A DNA stretch of 64,000 bases from Rhodopseudomonas palustris (GTDB lineage: Bacteria; Pseudomonadota; Alphaproteobacteria; Rhizobiales; Xanthobacteraceae). Each line of letters starts with the position of its first letter. The stretch's first letter is position 1. A model generated the notes under the pieces. The model did no database searches, was not told the origin of the DNA, and saw only the letters and a list, made by a program, of their open reading frames with translations. Location of the stretch: NCBI GenBank assembly GCA_016215605.1, contig JACRJB010000005.1, positions 1 through 64,000 on the forward strand. The letters are read 5' to 3'. Positions 26,448-35,381 of this stretch are shown here, piece after piece. The translations under genes and the position numbers were made by a program.

Positions 26448-27889
26448 GCGGTTCGCACGCGGAGGTCCTGCGTCGCGCTAACCGCGGTGGCCGGCGCCTC
26501 AGCGTCCTCATCGGCTCCGCAGACGCGGTTACGGCCATGCAGCTTGGCGGCGTAGAGATGGTGGTCGGCCGCGGCGAGCATCGCGTCGAGTCCGCCGAGC
26601 GATCGTTCGGCGGTGACGCCGATGCTGATCGTGACCCGCAGATCGGGATGGATCTGCCGCCACGGATGCGCCTCGATCAGCTGCCGCAGCCGTTCGCAGC
26701 AATCGGCGGCCTCGGCCAGGTCGGTCTCCGGAAATCCGAACACGAATTCCTCGCCGCCATAGCGGGCGGCCAGATCCGACGATCGCAGATGCTGCCGCAC
26801 CAGCTCGCCGATCTCGCGCAGCACGGCGTCGCCGACCGCATGCGAGAATCTGTCGTTGATGCTCTTGAAATGGTCGATGTCGCCGATCGCGATCGCCATC
26901 GGATGGCCGTGGCGGATCGAATATTGCAGTGTCGAGGCGGCGCGCTCGTCGAAATGACGCCGGTTGTACAGGCCGGTCAGGGAATCCCGGATCGCCTGCT
27001 CGCGCAGTTGTTCGGCCTGCTGGCTGATGGTGAGATGCGAGGCCTGCAGGCGTTCGTGGCTCTCCGCCAGTTCATCGCTCATGGCGTTGAAGGCGCGCGC
27101 CAGCACGCCGACCTCGTCGCGCGAGGCGATGTTCACCTGCTGCCGGAGGCTGCCTTGCTGCATGCCGCGGATCGCGGCGGTGAGCTCGCGCAGCGACGCG
27201 CTCAGCCGATTGCCGACCACCAGCCCCAGACCGATCGCCGTCAGCGCGGCGACCGCGATGCCCCAGACGATCGCGTCCCACATCGCTGCGATGTAGGCGC
27301 GGTCGGCGGGCGAGTAGTTGACGATGCCGAGCGGCGAGGCGAACGCCACGATGCGGCCCTTGACGGCGATCGGGATGGCGTTCTGCTGTTCTTCCGGACG
27401 CAGCGCCCGGCCGGTCTCCGACGGCGGCGACAGGATCTTGCCGGACGGATCGAACAGCACGAACCGGAACGGCGGCAGGCCGCGGCCGGGATCGAGCGGA
27501 GACGGCGCGAAGTCCGGCGGCGATGCCGGGGTGTCGGCATCGGCATCGGCGGCGGTCCAGGGCGGCAGCGCTTCGGCGGTGCCGGGGCCGCCGGTGTCAG
27601 GTCCCGGACCGCCGGTCCCGGCCATGTTGGGGCGAAGCTCGGGTTGGCGCAGCAGCGCGCTTCGGCGCAGCGAAAAATGCCGGAACGGCTCGGCGCGTAG
27701 CCCGGCTTCGAACGAACCGTAAGTCAGCCAGTACGCCGCGACGTCGCCGGTGAAATTGCGCGCGGCGCGGGCCAGCACCAGATCGTCGAATTTGCGCATC
27801 AGCCGTTGCTGCGCAACGATGCCGACGATCGCCACGGACAGCAGGCTGGTGGCGAGCAGCGCGGCGATCAACCTGACTCGAAGTGACAT
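26444..27889 (-). CDS. Membrane-bound diguanylate cyclase with HAMP
   Basis: A 481-residue c-di-GMP synthase. Two hydrophobic helices (about residues 7-25 and 203-223) bracket a periplasmic Pro/Gly-rich sensor region (about 26-200). A HAMP linker follows (about 215-270, LTAAIRGMQQGSLRQQ) and then the GGDEF domain (about 305-470). The active site is GGEEF, with an RxxD inhibitory site (RSSD) five residues upstream, so product inhibition is expected. It is monocistronic; the 3' end overlaps the SET gene by four bases (convergent stops). Confidence 0.93.
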   Translation of the reverse strand: MSLRVRLIAALLATSLLSVAIVGIVAQQRLMRKFDDLVLARAARNFTGDVAAYWLTYGSFEAGLRAEPFRHFSLRRSALLRQPELRPNMAGTGGPGPDTGGPGTAEALPPWTAADADADTPASPPDFAPSPLDPGRGLPPFRFVLFDPSGKILSPPSETGRALRPEEQQNAIPIAVKGRIVAFASPLGIVNYSPADRAYIAAMWDAIVWGIAVAALTAIGLGLVVGNRLSASLRELTAAIRGMQQGSLRQQVNIASRDEVGVLARAFNAMSDELAESHERLQASHLTISQQAEQLREQAIRDSLTGLYNRRHFDERAASTLQYSIRHGHPMAIAIGDIDHFKSINDRFSHAVGDAVLREIGELVRQHLRSSDLAARYGGEEFVFGFPETDLAEAADCCERLRQLIEAHPWRQIHPDLRVTISIGVTAERSLGGLDAMLAAADHHLYAAKLHGRNRVCGADEDAEAPATAVSATQDLRVRTA

Positions 27890-28058
27890 GCCGCCTGTCG
27901 CCAGCCCGTTCGACGCTCTTCACTCCGCGGCGACCGGACGCGACGTCCCGCGCTCCGCGCAGCCGGCCCCCTCACACCATCACGGCGAACCGACAACTAA
28001 CCGTGTTCGATTCAGCGCCGCAAATCAAGCATCGCCGCCGGCCTTTCTCTGCGCATAA

Positions 28059-28090
28059 TGCGTGCAGCCATCGCGGGACGGCTGCACGCA
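28059..28090. terminator. Strong hairpin between minus-strand genes
   Basis: An 11-bp perfect stem TGCGTGCAGCC / GGCTGCACGCA with a 10-base loop, about 30 bp downstream of the stop of the four-helix membrane protein (minus strand). No U-run follows, so it is a candidate transcription stop or mRNA-stability hairpin only. Confidence 0.45.
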
Positions 28091-28121
28091 CTGATCATGA
28101 CGGGGCGGCGATGGCGCTCGT

Positions 28122-28520
28122 TCAAGCCACGCGCGCCGCGCCGCTGCGGCCGAGCCCGACGAATTGCAGTTCGGCGAACACGCCGACCGCGATCGCCTGG
28201 ATCACGACGAAGCCAATGCCGAGCGCATTCGGCGTCACCGCGCCGCTGATCAGCAGCGCCACGCTGCCCAGCGTCCACAGCACGTTGCCGACGATCACCA
28301 GCAGCACCAGCGGCTTGCTCACTGCCGCGCGGCTGCCGAGCCAGCCGACGAAGGCCACATAGGCGATCAGGAACAGCCCAGTCTCGAACAACAGCGGTTG
28401 CGGCAACGCCAGCACGGGCGCCAGCGCGCCGGCGCCTAAGGCCAGCAACAACGCCATTGCGCCGCTGACCAGCGCATCGGCCTGCAGGGCGCGGCGGAGC
28501 AGCATTGATGGATGGATCAT
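28122..28520 (-). CDS. Four-helix membrane protein
   Basis: A 132-residue integral membrane protein with four hydrophobic helices (about residues 17-37, 43-60, 72-92 and 98-118). It has a short basic N-terminus (MIHPSMLLRRALQ) and no signal for export. I recognise no family. It is divergent from an XRE regulator with 113 bp between the starts, and an ACCTC-G-GAGGT palindrome lies in between, so the regulator may control it. Confidence 0.6.
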   Translation of the reverse strand: MIHPSMLLRRALQADALVSGAMALLLALGAGALAPVLALPQPLLFETGLFLIAYVAFVGWLGSRAAVSKPLVLLVIVGNVLWTLGSVALLISGAVTPNALGIGFVVIQAIAVGVFAELQFVGLGRSGAARVA

Positions 28521-28585
28521 GGTCGTCTCCTTGGGTTCGGTTGGCGATGACGAGACGATGATCGCGTCCGCTGCCGAATTCGATT

Positions 28586-28596
28586 ACCTCGGAGGT
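28586..28596. promoter_or_regulatory. Short palindrome between divergent genes
   Basis: ACCTC-G-GAGGT, 5-bp arms, within the shared promoter region of the membrane protein and the XRE regulator. It is a possible operator; it is short, and no second copy supports it. Confidence 0.35.
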
Positions 28597-28633
28597 CATG
28601 GAAGCTGCGAAATCTGCGTGCTAGTTTTCGGCC

Positions 28634-29455
28634 ATGAACAAAACCGTCTCTTCGGCCAAGGCGGCCGCCGGCGCCGAGCCGGTCCGCGTCGGCGATTACT
28701 TGCGGCAGTGGCGGCAGCGCCGTCATCTCAGCCAGCTCGATCTGGCGGTCGACGCGGAGATTTCCGCGCGGCATCTGTCGTTCGTCGAAACCGGCCGCGC
28801 CGCGCCGTCGCGCGACATGGTGATGCGTCTGGCGGAACGGCTCGACGTGCCGCTGCGCGAACGCAACGTGCTGCTGGTCGCCGCGGGCTTTGCGCCGGCA
28901 TTCCCACAACGGACGCTGGACGATCCGGCTCTGAACGCGGCGCGCGAAGCGGTCGATCAGGTGCTGAGGGCGCACGAGCCGAGCCCGGCGCTCGCGGTCG
29001 ACCGGCACTGGAACCTGGTGTCGGCCAATCGCATGGTGATGCCGCTCTTGGACGGCGTCGCGCCGCATCTTCTGGCGCCGCCGCTCAACGTGCTGCGGCT
29101 GTCGTTTCATCCGGAGGGGCTCGCGGTGCGCACCGCCAATCTCGGCGAATGGTGCGCGCATCTGCTGGAGCGGTTGCACCGGCAGTGCGAGGCCACTGCC
29201 GATCCGAAACTGCTCGAACTGTATCAGGAACTGAAGACCTATCAGGTGCCGGCCCGCGCCGCGCCGATCACGCCGGATGCGGTGGCGGTGCCGTTCAGGT
29301 TGAAGCTCGGCGACGAGGTGCTGAGTTTCATCTCGACCACCATGGTGTTCGGCACCCCGGTCGACGTCACGCTGTCGGAAATCGCGATCGAAACGTTCTT
29401 TGCGGCCGACGAGGCCACCGCCGCACGGTTGCGCGCGGTTGGGGCAGCCCTATAG
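28634..29455 (+). CDS. XRE-family regulator with MmyB-like ligand domain
   Basis: A 273-residue DNA-binding protein. The N-terminal helix-turn-helix (about residues 20-80) reads GDYLRQWRQRRHLSQLDLAVDAEISARHLSFVETGRAAPSR. The C-terminal half (about 100-270) has the MmyB-like ligand-binding layout (VLRAHEPSPALAVDRHWNLVSANRMVMPLLDGV; VNVLRLSFHPEGLAVRTANLGEW). Such regulators sense small aromatic or fatty ligands. It is divergent from the four-helix membrane protein, a likely target. Confidence 0.85.
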   Translation: MNKTVSSAKAAAGAEPVRVGDYLRQWRQRRHLSQLDLAVDAEISARHLSFVETGRAAPSRDMVMRLAERLDVPLRERNVLLVAAGFAPAFPQRTLDDPALNAAREAVDQVLRAHEPSPALAVDRHWNLVSANRMVMPLLDGVAPHLLAPPLNVLRLSFHPEGLAVRTANLGEWCAHLLERLHRQCEATADPKLLELYQELKTYQVPARAAPITPDAVAVPFRLKLGDEVLSFISTTMVFGTPVDVTLSEIAIETFFAADEATAARLRAVGAAL

Positions 29456-29576
29456 GTCTGCGTTGGCGCGTGAGCTGCTCCGATGCTCCGGGGGCATGCG
29501 CGGCATTGCCGCGGCCCCATCTGTGTGTGACTGTTGGCTAGGAAACGATGAACAGGAAACGATGAAGGAGGCGCCG

Positions 29577-30242
29577 ATGAGCGCAATCAGGCCGTTGAAG
29601 ATCGATGTGGTGTCCGACGTCGTTTGCCCGTGGTGCTACATCGGCAAGAGCCGCATCGAGCAGGCGCTGGCGCTGGCATCCGACGTGCCGGTCGAACTCA
29701 ACTATCGGCCGTTCTTCCTCAATCCGTGGGTGCCGCGCGAAGGCATCGAACGCGACGAGTATCTGACCAAGAAATTCGGCTCGCCCGCGCGCTACAAGGA
29801 CATCGCCAGTCGCGTCGTCGACGCCGCCGCGCAGGAGGGGCTCGAATATCATCCCGACCGGGTGCAGCGGCAGCCGAACACGATCGACTGCCACCGGTTG
29901 ATCCATTGGGCCGACGCCATCGGCAAAGGTCCCGAGATGAAGCAGCGCTTGATGGAATTGTATTTCCGCGACGGCGGCGATCTGACCGACACCGAGGTGC
30001 TGGTGCAGGCCGCGGCCGAGATCGGCCTCGACGCCGCGGAGGTGCGCGCCAGGCTCGCGACCGACGCCGATGTCGACCTGATCTCGGGGCAGGCGGAAGA
30101 GGCGGCCGAGAAGGGCATTTCCGGCGTGCCGACCTTCGTGTTCGCGCAGAAATACGCGGTGTCCGGCGCGCAGGATCCGGCGCAGCTCGCCAAGGCGATC
30201 CGCCACATCTCGGCGGAGATCAACGCCGAGGCGGCGGAGTAA
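29577..30242 (+). CDS. DsbA/FrnE-type thiol oxidoreductase
   Basis: A 221-residue protein without a signal peptide, so cytoplasmic. AAGGAGG lies five bases before the ATG at 29577. The active-site motif is CPWC near residue 17 (VVSDVVCPWCYIGKSR), followed by a DsbA-like helical insertion and a thioredoxin-type strand with cis-Pro (GISGVPTFVF). It resembles FrnE/2-hydroxychromene-carboxylate isomerase-type members of the DsbA superfamily. Substrate is unknown. Monocistronic, followed by a family A repeat. Confidence 0.88.
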   Translation: MSAIRPLKIDVVSDVVCPWCYIGKSRIEQALALASDVPVELNYRPFFLNPWVPREGIERDEYLTKKFGSPARYKDIASRVVDAAAQEGLEYHPDRVQRQPNTIDCHRLIHWADAIGKGPEMKQRLMELYFRDGGDLTDTEVLVQAAAEIGLDAAEVRARLATDADVDLISGQAEEAAEKGISGVPTFVFAQKYAVSGAQDPAQLAKAIRHISAEINAEAAE

Positions 30243-30279
30243 TCGTCGATCTTTTGAAGCGAGCCGGCCCTGCCAAGAG

Positions 30280-30402
30280 GCAACGCCTCCTCATCCTGAG
30301 GAGCCCGGCGAAGCCGGGCGTCTCGAAGGATGAGGGAACTCAGCGCCGGCGGCCCATGGTTCGAGACGGCGCTGCGCGCCTCCTCACCATGAGGCTGTGC
30401 TT
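30280..30402. repeat. Dispersed intergenic repeat, family A (copy 2)
   Basis: The reverse-complement counterpart of the element at the window's left end: CATCCTGAGGAGCCCGGCGAAGC, GAAGGATGAGG, CCATGGTTCGAGACGGCGC and CGCGCCTCCTCACCATG segments appear in inverted order. It lies between the DsbA-like gene and the acetyltransferase. Confidence 0.8.
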
Positions 30403-30468
30403 GTTGTGAGTTCTGCACATCGCCAAGTCTGAGTCCATCAGACCTGATTCCGTCAGACTTGCACTGTT

Positions 30469-31626
30469 CTAGCGTTTCAGCAGCCGCTTTGCGGTCTGGC
30501 GTAGTGCTTCGCGGGCGCGTAGCGCCAGCGTGATCGGGCCGAACAGCGGGTCGCGCGGGCGCAGCGGGATCAAGAGATCGCCGACGGCGAAGCGGCCGCG
30601 CCAGATAGGGTCGATCATCGGGTGATCCGGGGCAGCGGTGGAATCTACCAAATTGATCGCCGGGTCGGCGCAGAGATGCCGCGTCAGCTCCAGCGTCAGC
30701 AGCACGCCCGGCGAATGCCGCGCGAAGCTCTCGGCGATGCCGAGCTTGAAGAAATAGGCGCGGTCGCCGTGCCGCAGCACGATGCCGGCGGCGATCGGTC
30801 CTTCCCCGGCGTGCAGCAGCGCGATCTCGCAGGCGCCGCGCGCCGCGAGGGCAACGGCGGCCTGGCGCAGCCGTGCCGCGAGTTCGGGTTGATGCAGCAG
30901 CGCGGTGCCGCGGCGGCCCTTCCAGCCGCTGGCTTCGAGCGCAAGAAACACATCGTAGGCCTGCGCCACCGCATCCGGCGTCTGCGCCATGGTGAAGCGC
31001 GCCTCGCCATGATCGCCGAGCCGGCGCATCAGCCGGCGATATTCTTTCAGCCGCTTGCCGCCGAGCGCATCGCGCAGCAATTCGTCGCCGTCTCGCGTGG
31101 CGTCGAGGCAGGCGCGCGACCAGCCGCGCAGCAGCACCGGCGCGAGGCCCTCGGCAGCGGCAACCCCCGACAGCACTCGCACCGCGTCGCCGTCGCGCGC
31201 GACATCGCGCAGCAGCAGCGCGCGGGCGCCGGCGGCGCGCGCTTGGGCGAACATCGTCGCCGCGGCGCGGGCCGCGTTGGCGCGGTCGAGCAGCGGCGTA
31301 TCCAGTGAGCGGAACGGATCGGCTGAGACCAGCACCGGCAATGGCAGCCGGAACGCCTGCCACGCCGACAGCACCGGCAGCAGGCCGGTGAGCGCGCCGG
31401 CGGCGTCGTGCGCGATCAGCGCGCGGGTCGCGGCGCGGGCGCGCGGATCGCCGTTCGCGGCATTCGTCCACTCCGGCAGGTAGTAGCCGTTCGGCTCGAC
31501 GACGCGTCCGGCGAGATCCCGCCAGGCGTCGCCGTCGATGGCGGCGATCGGCGGCAGCGCGGCGCGGATCGTCGCGGCACCGCTTTGCTCTCGTGCGATC
31601 GGCGATGAATGGGTGAGGTCGACCAC
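30469..31626 (-). CDS. CelD/BioF2-like GNAT acetyltransferase
   Basis: A 385-residue protein with a GTG start at 31626, supported by AGGAAG a few bases upstream. The earlier open frame extends far upstream but has no ribosome site and no conservation. The C-terminal two thirds (about residues 150-360) look like a BioF2/CelD-type acetyltransferase: KRLKEYRRLMRRLGDHGEARFTM, AYDVFLALEASGWKGRRGTAL and a YFFKLGIAESFARHSPGVLL acetyl-CoA-site segment. Such proteins modify cellulose or other polysaccharides or act in amino sugar transfer. The substrate here is unknown. Confidence 0.75.
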   Translation of the reverse strand: MVDLTHSSPIAREQSGAATIRAALPPIAAIDGDAWRDLAGRVVEPNGYYLPEWTNAANGDPRARAATRALIAHDAAGALTGLLPVLSAWQAFRLPLPVLVSADPFRSLDTPLLDRANAARAAATMFAQARAAGARALLLRDVARDGDAVRVLSGVAAAEGLAPVLLRGWSRACLDATRDGDELLRDALGGKRLKEYRRLMRRLGDHGEARFTMAQTPDAVAQAYDVFLALEASGWKGRRGTALLHQPELAARLRQAAVALAARGACEIALLHAGEGPIAAGIVLRHGDRAYFFKLGIAESFARHSPGVLLTLELTRHLCADPAINLVDSTAAPDHPMIDPIWRGRFAVGDLLIPLRPRDPLFGPITLALRAREALRQTAKRLLKR

Positions 31627-31888
31627 GTCAGCTTCCTGCGCGCAGCGGCGCGGCCGCGATCGACCTCGGCGCCCTGCGTCGGTCGGAGCGTAACGGAGGG
31701 CGATTGGCAATCGGTGAGTTCCTCCGATCATTTTCGGGGTAATGTTAATCGAGCGTTGCTCGCGCAACTCGTTCTGCGCGTGGGTGGCGACGCGGTTCCG
31801 GGGCGGCGTCCAATTGCCACGGGCTCGTGGTGAACCCGGTCGCGCCGGCGACCGACCAACAGCGGAATTGCATGGGAAGGAGGGGCCG

Positions 31889-33337
31889 ATGTTGCGCGCG
31901 ATGCTGTGGAACGCGGCGATAGCTGCAACGATGGTGCTGGGCACGGAGGCCGCGCTGGCGGAAAGCCGTGTCGCCCTGGTGGTCGGACAATCGGCGTATC
32001 GCGCGGTGCCGGCGCTGCCCAATCCGGTCAACGACGCCAAGGCGATCGAGAAGCTGCTCGGCGACGCCGGCTTCGAGGTCACCGCCGCCAACGACCTCAC
32101 CCAGACCGAACTGCGCCAGATGGTCGGCGATTTCGCCGCCAAGGTCGCCGCCAAGGGGCCCGAGACCGTGGCGCTGATGTTCTATGCCGGCCACGGCATC
32201 CAGGTCGACGGCGAGAACTATCTGGTGCCGATCGATGTCGATCCGAAGCGCGAGGCCGATATTCCGCTGCAGGCGGTGCGGCTCAACGACGTGCTCAACA
32301 CACTGACCTCGGTGCCGACGCGGACCCGCATCATCATGCTCGATGCCTGCCGCAACAATCCGTTCCCGGACATCAAGAAGACCACCGGCCAGGGGCTGGC
32401 GCTGGTCGACACCAAGACCGGCTCGCCGGGCACGTTCCTGTCCTATTCGACCTCGCCGGGCGCGGAAGCCGAGGACGGCAACGGCGCCAACAGCCCGTAC
32501 ACCGCCGCTTTGCTGAAGGCGGGGCGCGAAAGCGGGCTGCAGATCGAGGACACCTTCAAGCGGGTGCGGCTGGCGGTCAACCAGGCGACATCCGGCCGGC
32601 AGACGCCGTGGGAAAGCTCGTCGCTGGTCGACGATTTCCGCTTCTTCGGCAGCGCCGCGGACGGCGTCAAACCGGAGAAGAAGCGCAGTGTCGAAGAATG
32701 GAAGGCGTTCCTGAAGGGCAAGCCGATCGAGCAGGCCAACGAGCTGATCGTGTCCGATGGCTCGGGCGACGCCTACGAGGCGTTCGTGTCGCTGTATGCC
32801 GAGCCGCCGCTCGGCACCGAGGCGAAGCGCTGGCTCGATCGCTTCCGCCAGATGCAGGCCTGGAACCGGGCGGTGCTCGCCAACACCGGATCCGCCTTCC
32901 GGTCGTTCCTCGAGCAATATCCCGACAGCGATCTGACCCCGACCGCGAAGAAACTGGAGCTGCGGCTGCGCAACAAGCCGGAGACTGCGGTGGCGATTCC
33001 GGCCGCGACGCAGGCCAGCCTGACGCCGGCGATCCCGGCCACGTCGGCATCCGGTGCGACCTGCCCTTGCACCACGCCGCCGGCGATCGAGAAGAAGGTC
33101 GACAAGCCGAAGCCGAAGCGCGCAGAGCGGGAGGAACCGCCGAAGCGGACCGCCAAGCCGTCGCGCGGCCGGGTGTATTACGATGACGACGTCGACGATG
33201 TCGTGGTGGTCCGCCGTCCGCCGCCGGTCTATTACGGCCCGCCGCGCGGTCCTAGTATTTCGATCGGTGGCGGCTTCCGCGGCGGCGGCTATGGCGGCGG
33301 CCAGACCGGTGGTCGGGTCGGCGGCGGCCGTTACTGA
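31889..33337 (+). CDS. Secreted caspase-like (peptidase C14) protein
   Basis: A 482-residue protein starting at the ATG at 31889 behind GGAAGGAGGGG. A signal peptide ends near ALAES. The caspase p20-like domain spans about residues 25-265: a SRVALVVGQSAYRAVPALPNPVNDAKAI strand, a catalytic His at residue 102 (YAGHGIQVDG) and a catalytic Cys at residue 154 (LDACRNNPF). A helical region follows, then a Lys/Pro-rich linker and a Gly/Arg-rich C-terminus (residues about 455-482) that may bind surfaces or nucleic acids. It is a periplasmic metacaspase-type protein; substrate is unknown. Confidence 0.88.
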   Translation: MLRAMLWNAAIAATMVLGTEAALAESRVALVVGQSAYRAVPALPNPVNDAKAIEKLLGDAGFEVTAANDLTQTELRQMVGDFAAKVAAKGPETVALMFYAGHGIQVDGENYLVPIDVDPKREADIPLQAVRLNDVLNTLTSVPTRTRIIMLDACRNNPFPDIKKTTGQGLALVDTKTGSPGTFLSYSTSPGAEAEDGNGANSPYTAALLKAGRESGLQIEDTFKRVRLAVNQATSGRQTPWESSSLVDDFRFFGSAADGVKPEKKRSVEEWKAFLKGKPIEQANELIVSDGSGDAYEAFVSLYAEPPLGTEAKRWLDRFRQMQAWNRAVLANTGSAFRSFLEQYPDSDLTPTAKKLELRLRNKPETAVAIPAATQASLTPAIPATSASGATCPCTTPPAIEKKVDKPKPKRAEREEPPKRTAKPSRGRVYYDDDVDDVVVVRRPPPVYYGPPRGPSISIGGGFRGGGYGGGQTGGRVGGGRY

Positions 33338-33357
33338 TCAGGCCCCGGCGGAAGACA

Positions 33358-33633
33358 TCAGGATCGGGCGAGCCGTGCGGCTTCGCCCGTTGGCTTGAAG
33401 GCGACGCCGATACGCTGGGCGGCGCTCCACACCGGACGGCAGCGGTGCGTGACCTTGTCGGTCTCGATCACCAGCAGAAAGTCCTCCGGAACCGAGACGA
33501 GACCGTCGACGTCGATCCGTGCTCCGGTCGCCGACATGTTGCGGACCGTGCAGTCGAAGCCTGCTCCGCCGAACGCGATGGTTCCGCGTTTGAACACCCT
33601 GTGGCGCGGCGCGCCTCGTCGCTCTGTCATCAT
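33358..33633 (-). CDS. PilZ-domain protein
   Basis: A 91-residue single-domain PilZ protein, a c-di-GMP receptor type. The two ligand motifs are present: RRGAPRHRV (RxxxR type) near the N-terminus and NMSATGARIDV (N/DxSxxG type) near residue 35. It has no second domain. A diguanylate cyclase lies 5.5 kb away. Target process unknown; single-PilZ proteins in alphaproteobacteria often tune motility or surface polysaccharides. Confidence 0.85.
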   Translation of the reverse strand: MMTERRGAPRHRVFKRGTIAFGGAGFDCTVRNMSATGARIDVDGLVSVPEDFLLVIETDKVTHRCRPVWSAAQRIGVAFKPTGEAARLARS

Positions 33634-33844
33634 CGTCGTCGTCCGATCGCCGGTTAGCTGCGAACGAGTGTCGCGTAAACGGTTTGCGAAGTTCTGAAGG
33701 CCTCCGCGGCTTCCGGCCGGTTCTGATTCAGAAAAATTTCACCAAACGGAGCGACGTGGCGCGGGTGAGACTGATTGCGCCTCGCAGGGGCCTGTGGCGT
33801 ACTGGAACCCGTTCAAGACATCGCGTCATGACGTGGGGGGAAAG

Positions 33845-34141
33845 ATGCTCAAATATGTTGCTGCGCTGCTGGCGGCGGCGGGACTGCTGTCGGCGCCGGT
33901 CGGCGCCAGGGCCGAGACGCTGGATCTCGCCACGATGTCCTGCAAGCAGTTCATCGACTCCGGCCCGGACTCGATCAACATGGTGCTGATCTGGCTGGAC
34001 GGCTGGTACAAGGGCGATTCCGACGACGCCATCATCGACACCGAGGTGTTCGTCGGGAACGCCAAGAAGTTCGGCGCCTATTGCGGCGCCAACCCCAGCG
34101 TCAGCATCGTCACCGCGGCCGAGAAGATCCTCGGGAAGTGA
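33845..34141 (+). CDS. HdeA-like acid-stress chaperone
   Basis: A 98-residue exported protein. The ATG at 33845 opens the signal peptide (MLKYVAALLAAAGLLSAPVGARA). The mature part is about 75 residues and has the two conserved cysteines of HdeA/HdeB-type periplasmic chaperones (MSCKQFID and GAYCGANP), which form one disulfide. HdeA protects periplasmic proteins at low pH. The family assignment rests on length, signal and Cys spacing. Confidence 0.7.
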   Translation: MLKYVAALLAAAGLLSAPVGARAETLDLATMSCKQFIDSGPDSINMVLIWLDGWYKGDSDDAIIDTEVFVGNAKKFGAYCGANPSVSIVTAAEKILGK

Positions 34142-34153
34142 CCGCGGCCGCGG

Positions 34154-34618
34154 TCACAGCATCGCGAATGCGCTCGACACCATCGCGACCGGCTTGCCGT
34201 CGGCCGCGCTGAGCAGCGTCACCCGGCCGAAGCTCATGGTGCGGCCGAGCCGCACCACCCGGGCGTCCGCCAGCACGTCCGCCGAGGTCACCGCCTTGAG
34301 GAAATGGGTGGTCTGATCGACCGTTGTCATCGGCCGGAAGCCGCGATTGGCGGCGAGGATCGCGATCACCATCGCGGTGTCGGCGAGCGCCATCAGCGCC
34401 TGGCCGCAGACGATGCCGCCGCTGCGGCACAGCCGGTCGGAGAACGCCATCCGCAGCGTCGCGCCGGGCTGCCAGTCGCCGGCCGCGGCGGGCGGGGCCG
34501 CGGTCTCGATCGCCTCCACCGACAGGCCGAGATCCTGGACCCAGGGCGCGAACACCTCGCCGAGCGTGCGTCTCGCATCTGCGAGACCGAATTCCGCCGC
34601 CTGCGCGCTCTCCATCAT
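34154..34618 (-). CDS. PaaI-type hotdog thioesterase
   Basis: A 154-residue protein of the hotdog fold, with no signal peptide. The central motif GIVCGQALMALADTAMVIAILAAN and the strand SADVLADARVVRLGRTMSFGRVTLLS are the usual helix and catalytic-loop regions of PaaI/YbgC-type acyl-CoA thioesterases. Substrate is unknown; aromatic or medium-chain acyl-CoA are usual. It is convergent with the HdeA-like gene. Confidence 0.82.
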   Translation of the reverse strand: MMESAQAAEFGLADARRTLGEVFAPWVQDLGLSVEAIETAAPPAAAGDWQPGATLRMAFSDRLCRSGGIVCGQALMALADTAMVIAILAANRGFRPMTTVDQTTHFLKAVTSADVLADARVVRLGRTMSFGRVTLLSAADGKPVAMVSSAFAML

Positions 34619-34767
34619 GCCGTCTCCCGCCCTGGTTTCTCGATGTTGCCGGTCCGGGCGAAAGGCCCGGCCGTCGTTATGGTTGCGCGCATCGGACCCG
34701 ATTCTGGGTGGCTTGAAAACGCCACGGTCGTCCCGTTATGGTCCCGGCAGTTTCGGTGGGGTGGCGT

Positions 34768-34899
34768 ATGCTCAAGCGTTCGGCTTTCATACTCGGCGTG
34801 GTTGCCGCGGCAATCCTTCTCAACGGCTGCACCAAATGCGGTCCGATCTGGGAGGACTGGATGCAGTCGCCGAAGTCCTGCAAGTCCGACCGCCTGTAA
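34768..34899 (+). CDS. Small lipoprotein, 43 residues
   Basis: A short lipoprotein. The product begins MLKRSAFILGVVAAAILLNG and carries the lipobox Leu-Asn-Gly-Cys, then a short mature chain with Trp residues and a second and third Cys (TKCGPIWEDW; KSCKSD). The lipidated Cys is residue 18-22 by this reading. GGTGGGG precedes the ATG. It lies 36 bp before another small exported protein, so the two may form a unit. Function unknown; resembles entericidin-size lipoproteins. Confidence 0.6.
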   Translation: MLKRSAFILGVVAAAILLNGCTKCGPIWEDWMQSPKSCKSDRL

Positions 34900-34935
34900 C
34901 GCCGCGGCCGATCTGTCCGCGAAGGGGAGTCTCCG

Positions 34936-35217
34936 ATGAAGTGGTTGTGCGGCGTCGCTGTGAGCGTTCTGCTGGCTGGGCCGGCCTTTGCGCAGATGCC
35001 GAACGTCAATCTGGTTCCGGATATCCAGCACAAGTCGCCCGAAGAGAAGGCGCAGGACGCCGTCCGGGAGAAGGCCTACCGCGAATCCCTGCGCAAGATC
35101 CCGGACGCCAAGGCGCCGAGCGATCCGTGGGGCGACGTGCGTAGCAACGATGCCGCGCCGGCCAAGCCGAAGACCGCGACTACGAAGTCCAAGAAGACCG
35201 GACAGGCCGCGAACTAA
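34936..35217 (+). CDS. Small exported hypothetical protein
   Basis: A 93-residue protein with a signal peptide (MKWLCGVAVSVLLAGPAFAQ). The mature part is hydrophilic, with EEKAQDAVREKAYRESLRKIPDAKAPSDPWGDVR helices and a Lys/Thr/Ser-rich end. No family is recognised. It follows the 43-residue lipoprotein by 36 bp, so co-transcription is likely. Context gives no further clue. Confidence 0.6.
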   Translation: MKWLCGVAVSVLLAGPAFAQMPNVNLVPDIQHKSPEEKAQDAVREKAYRESLRKIPDAKAPSDPWGDVRSNDAAPAKPKTATTKSKKTGQAAN

Positions 35218-35381
35218 TTTCTGCCGACAGGAACGACCGCGTTTGAATAGCGTGGTCAAAACGGCACAGATTTTTCTGAAAAATTGATGTTGATGGACCG
35301 CCGCGGCGAGTGTTTCGCCGCGCGGCTATTCGGCGCCCGCGGTTGATGGCGGAGGGCGTATTCGCGATTGCAGGATGAGAC

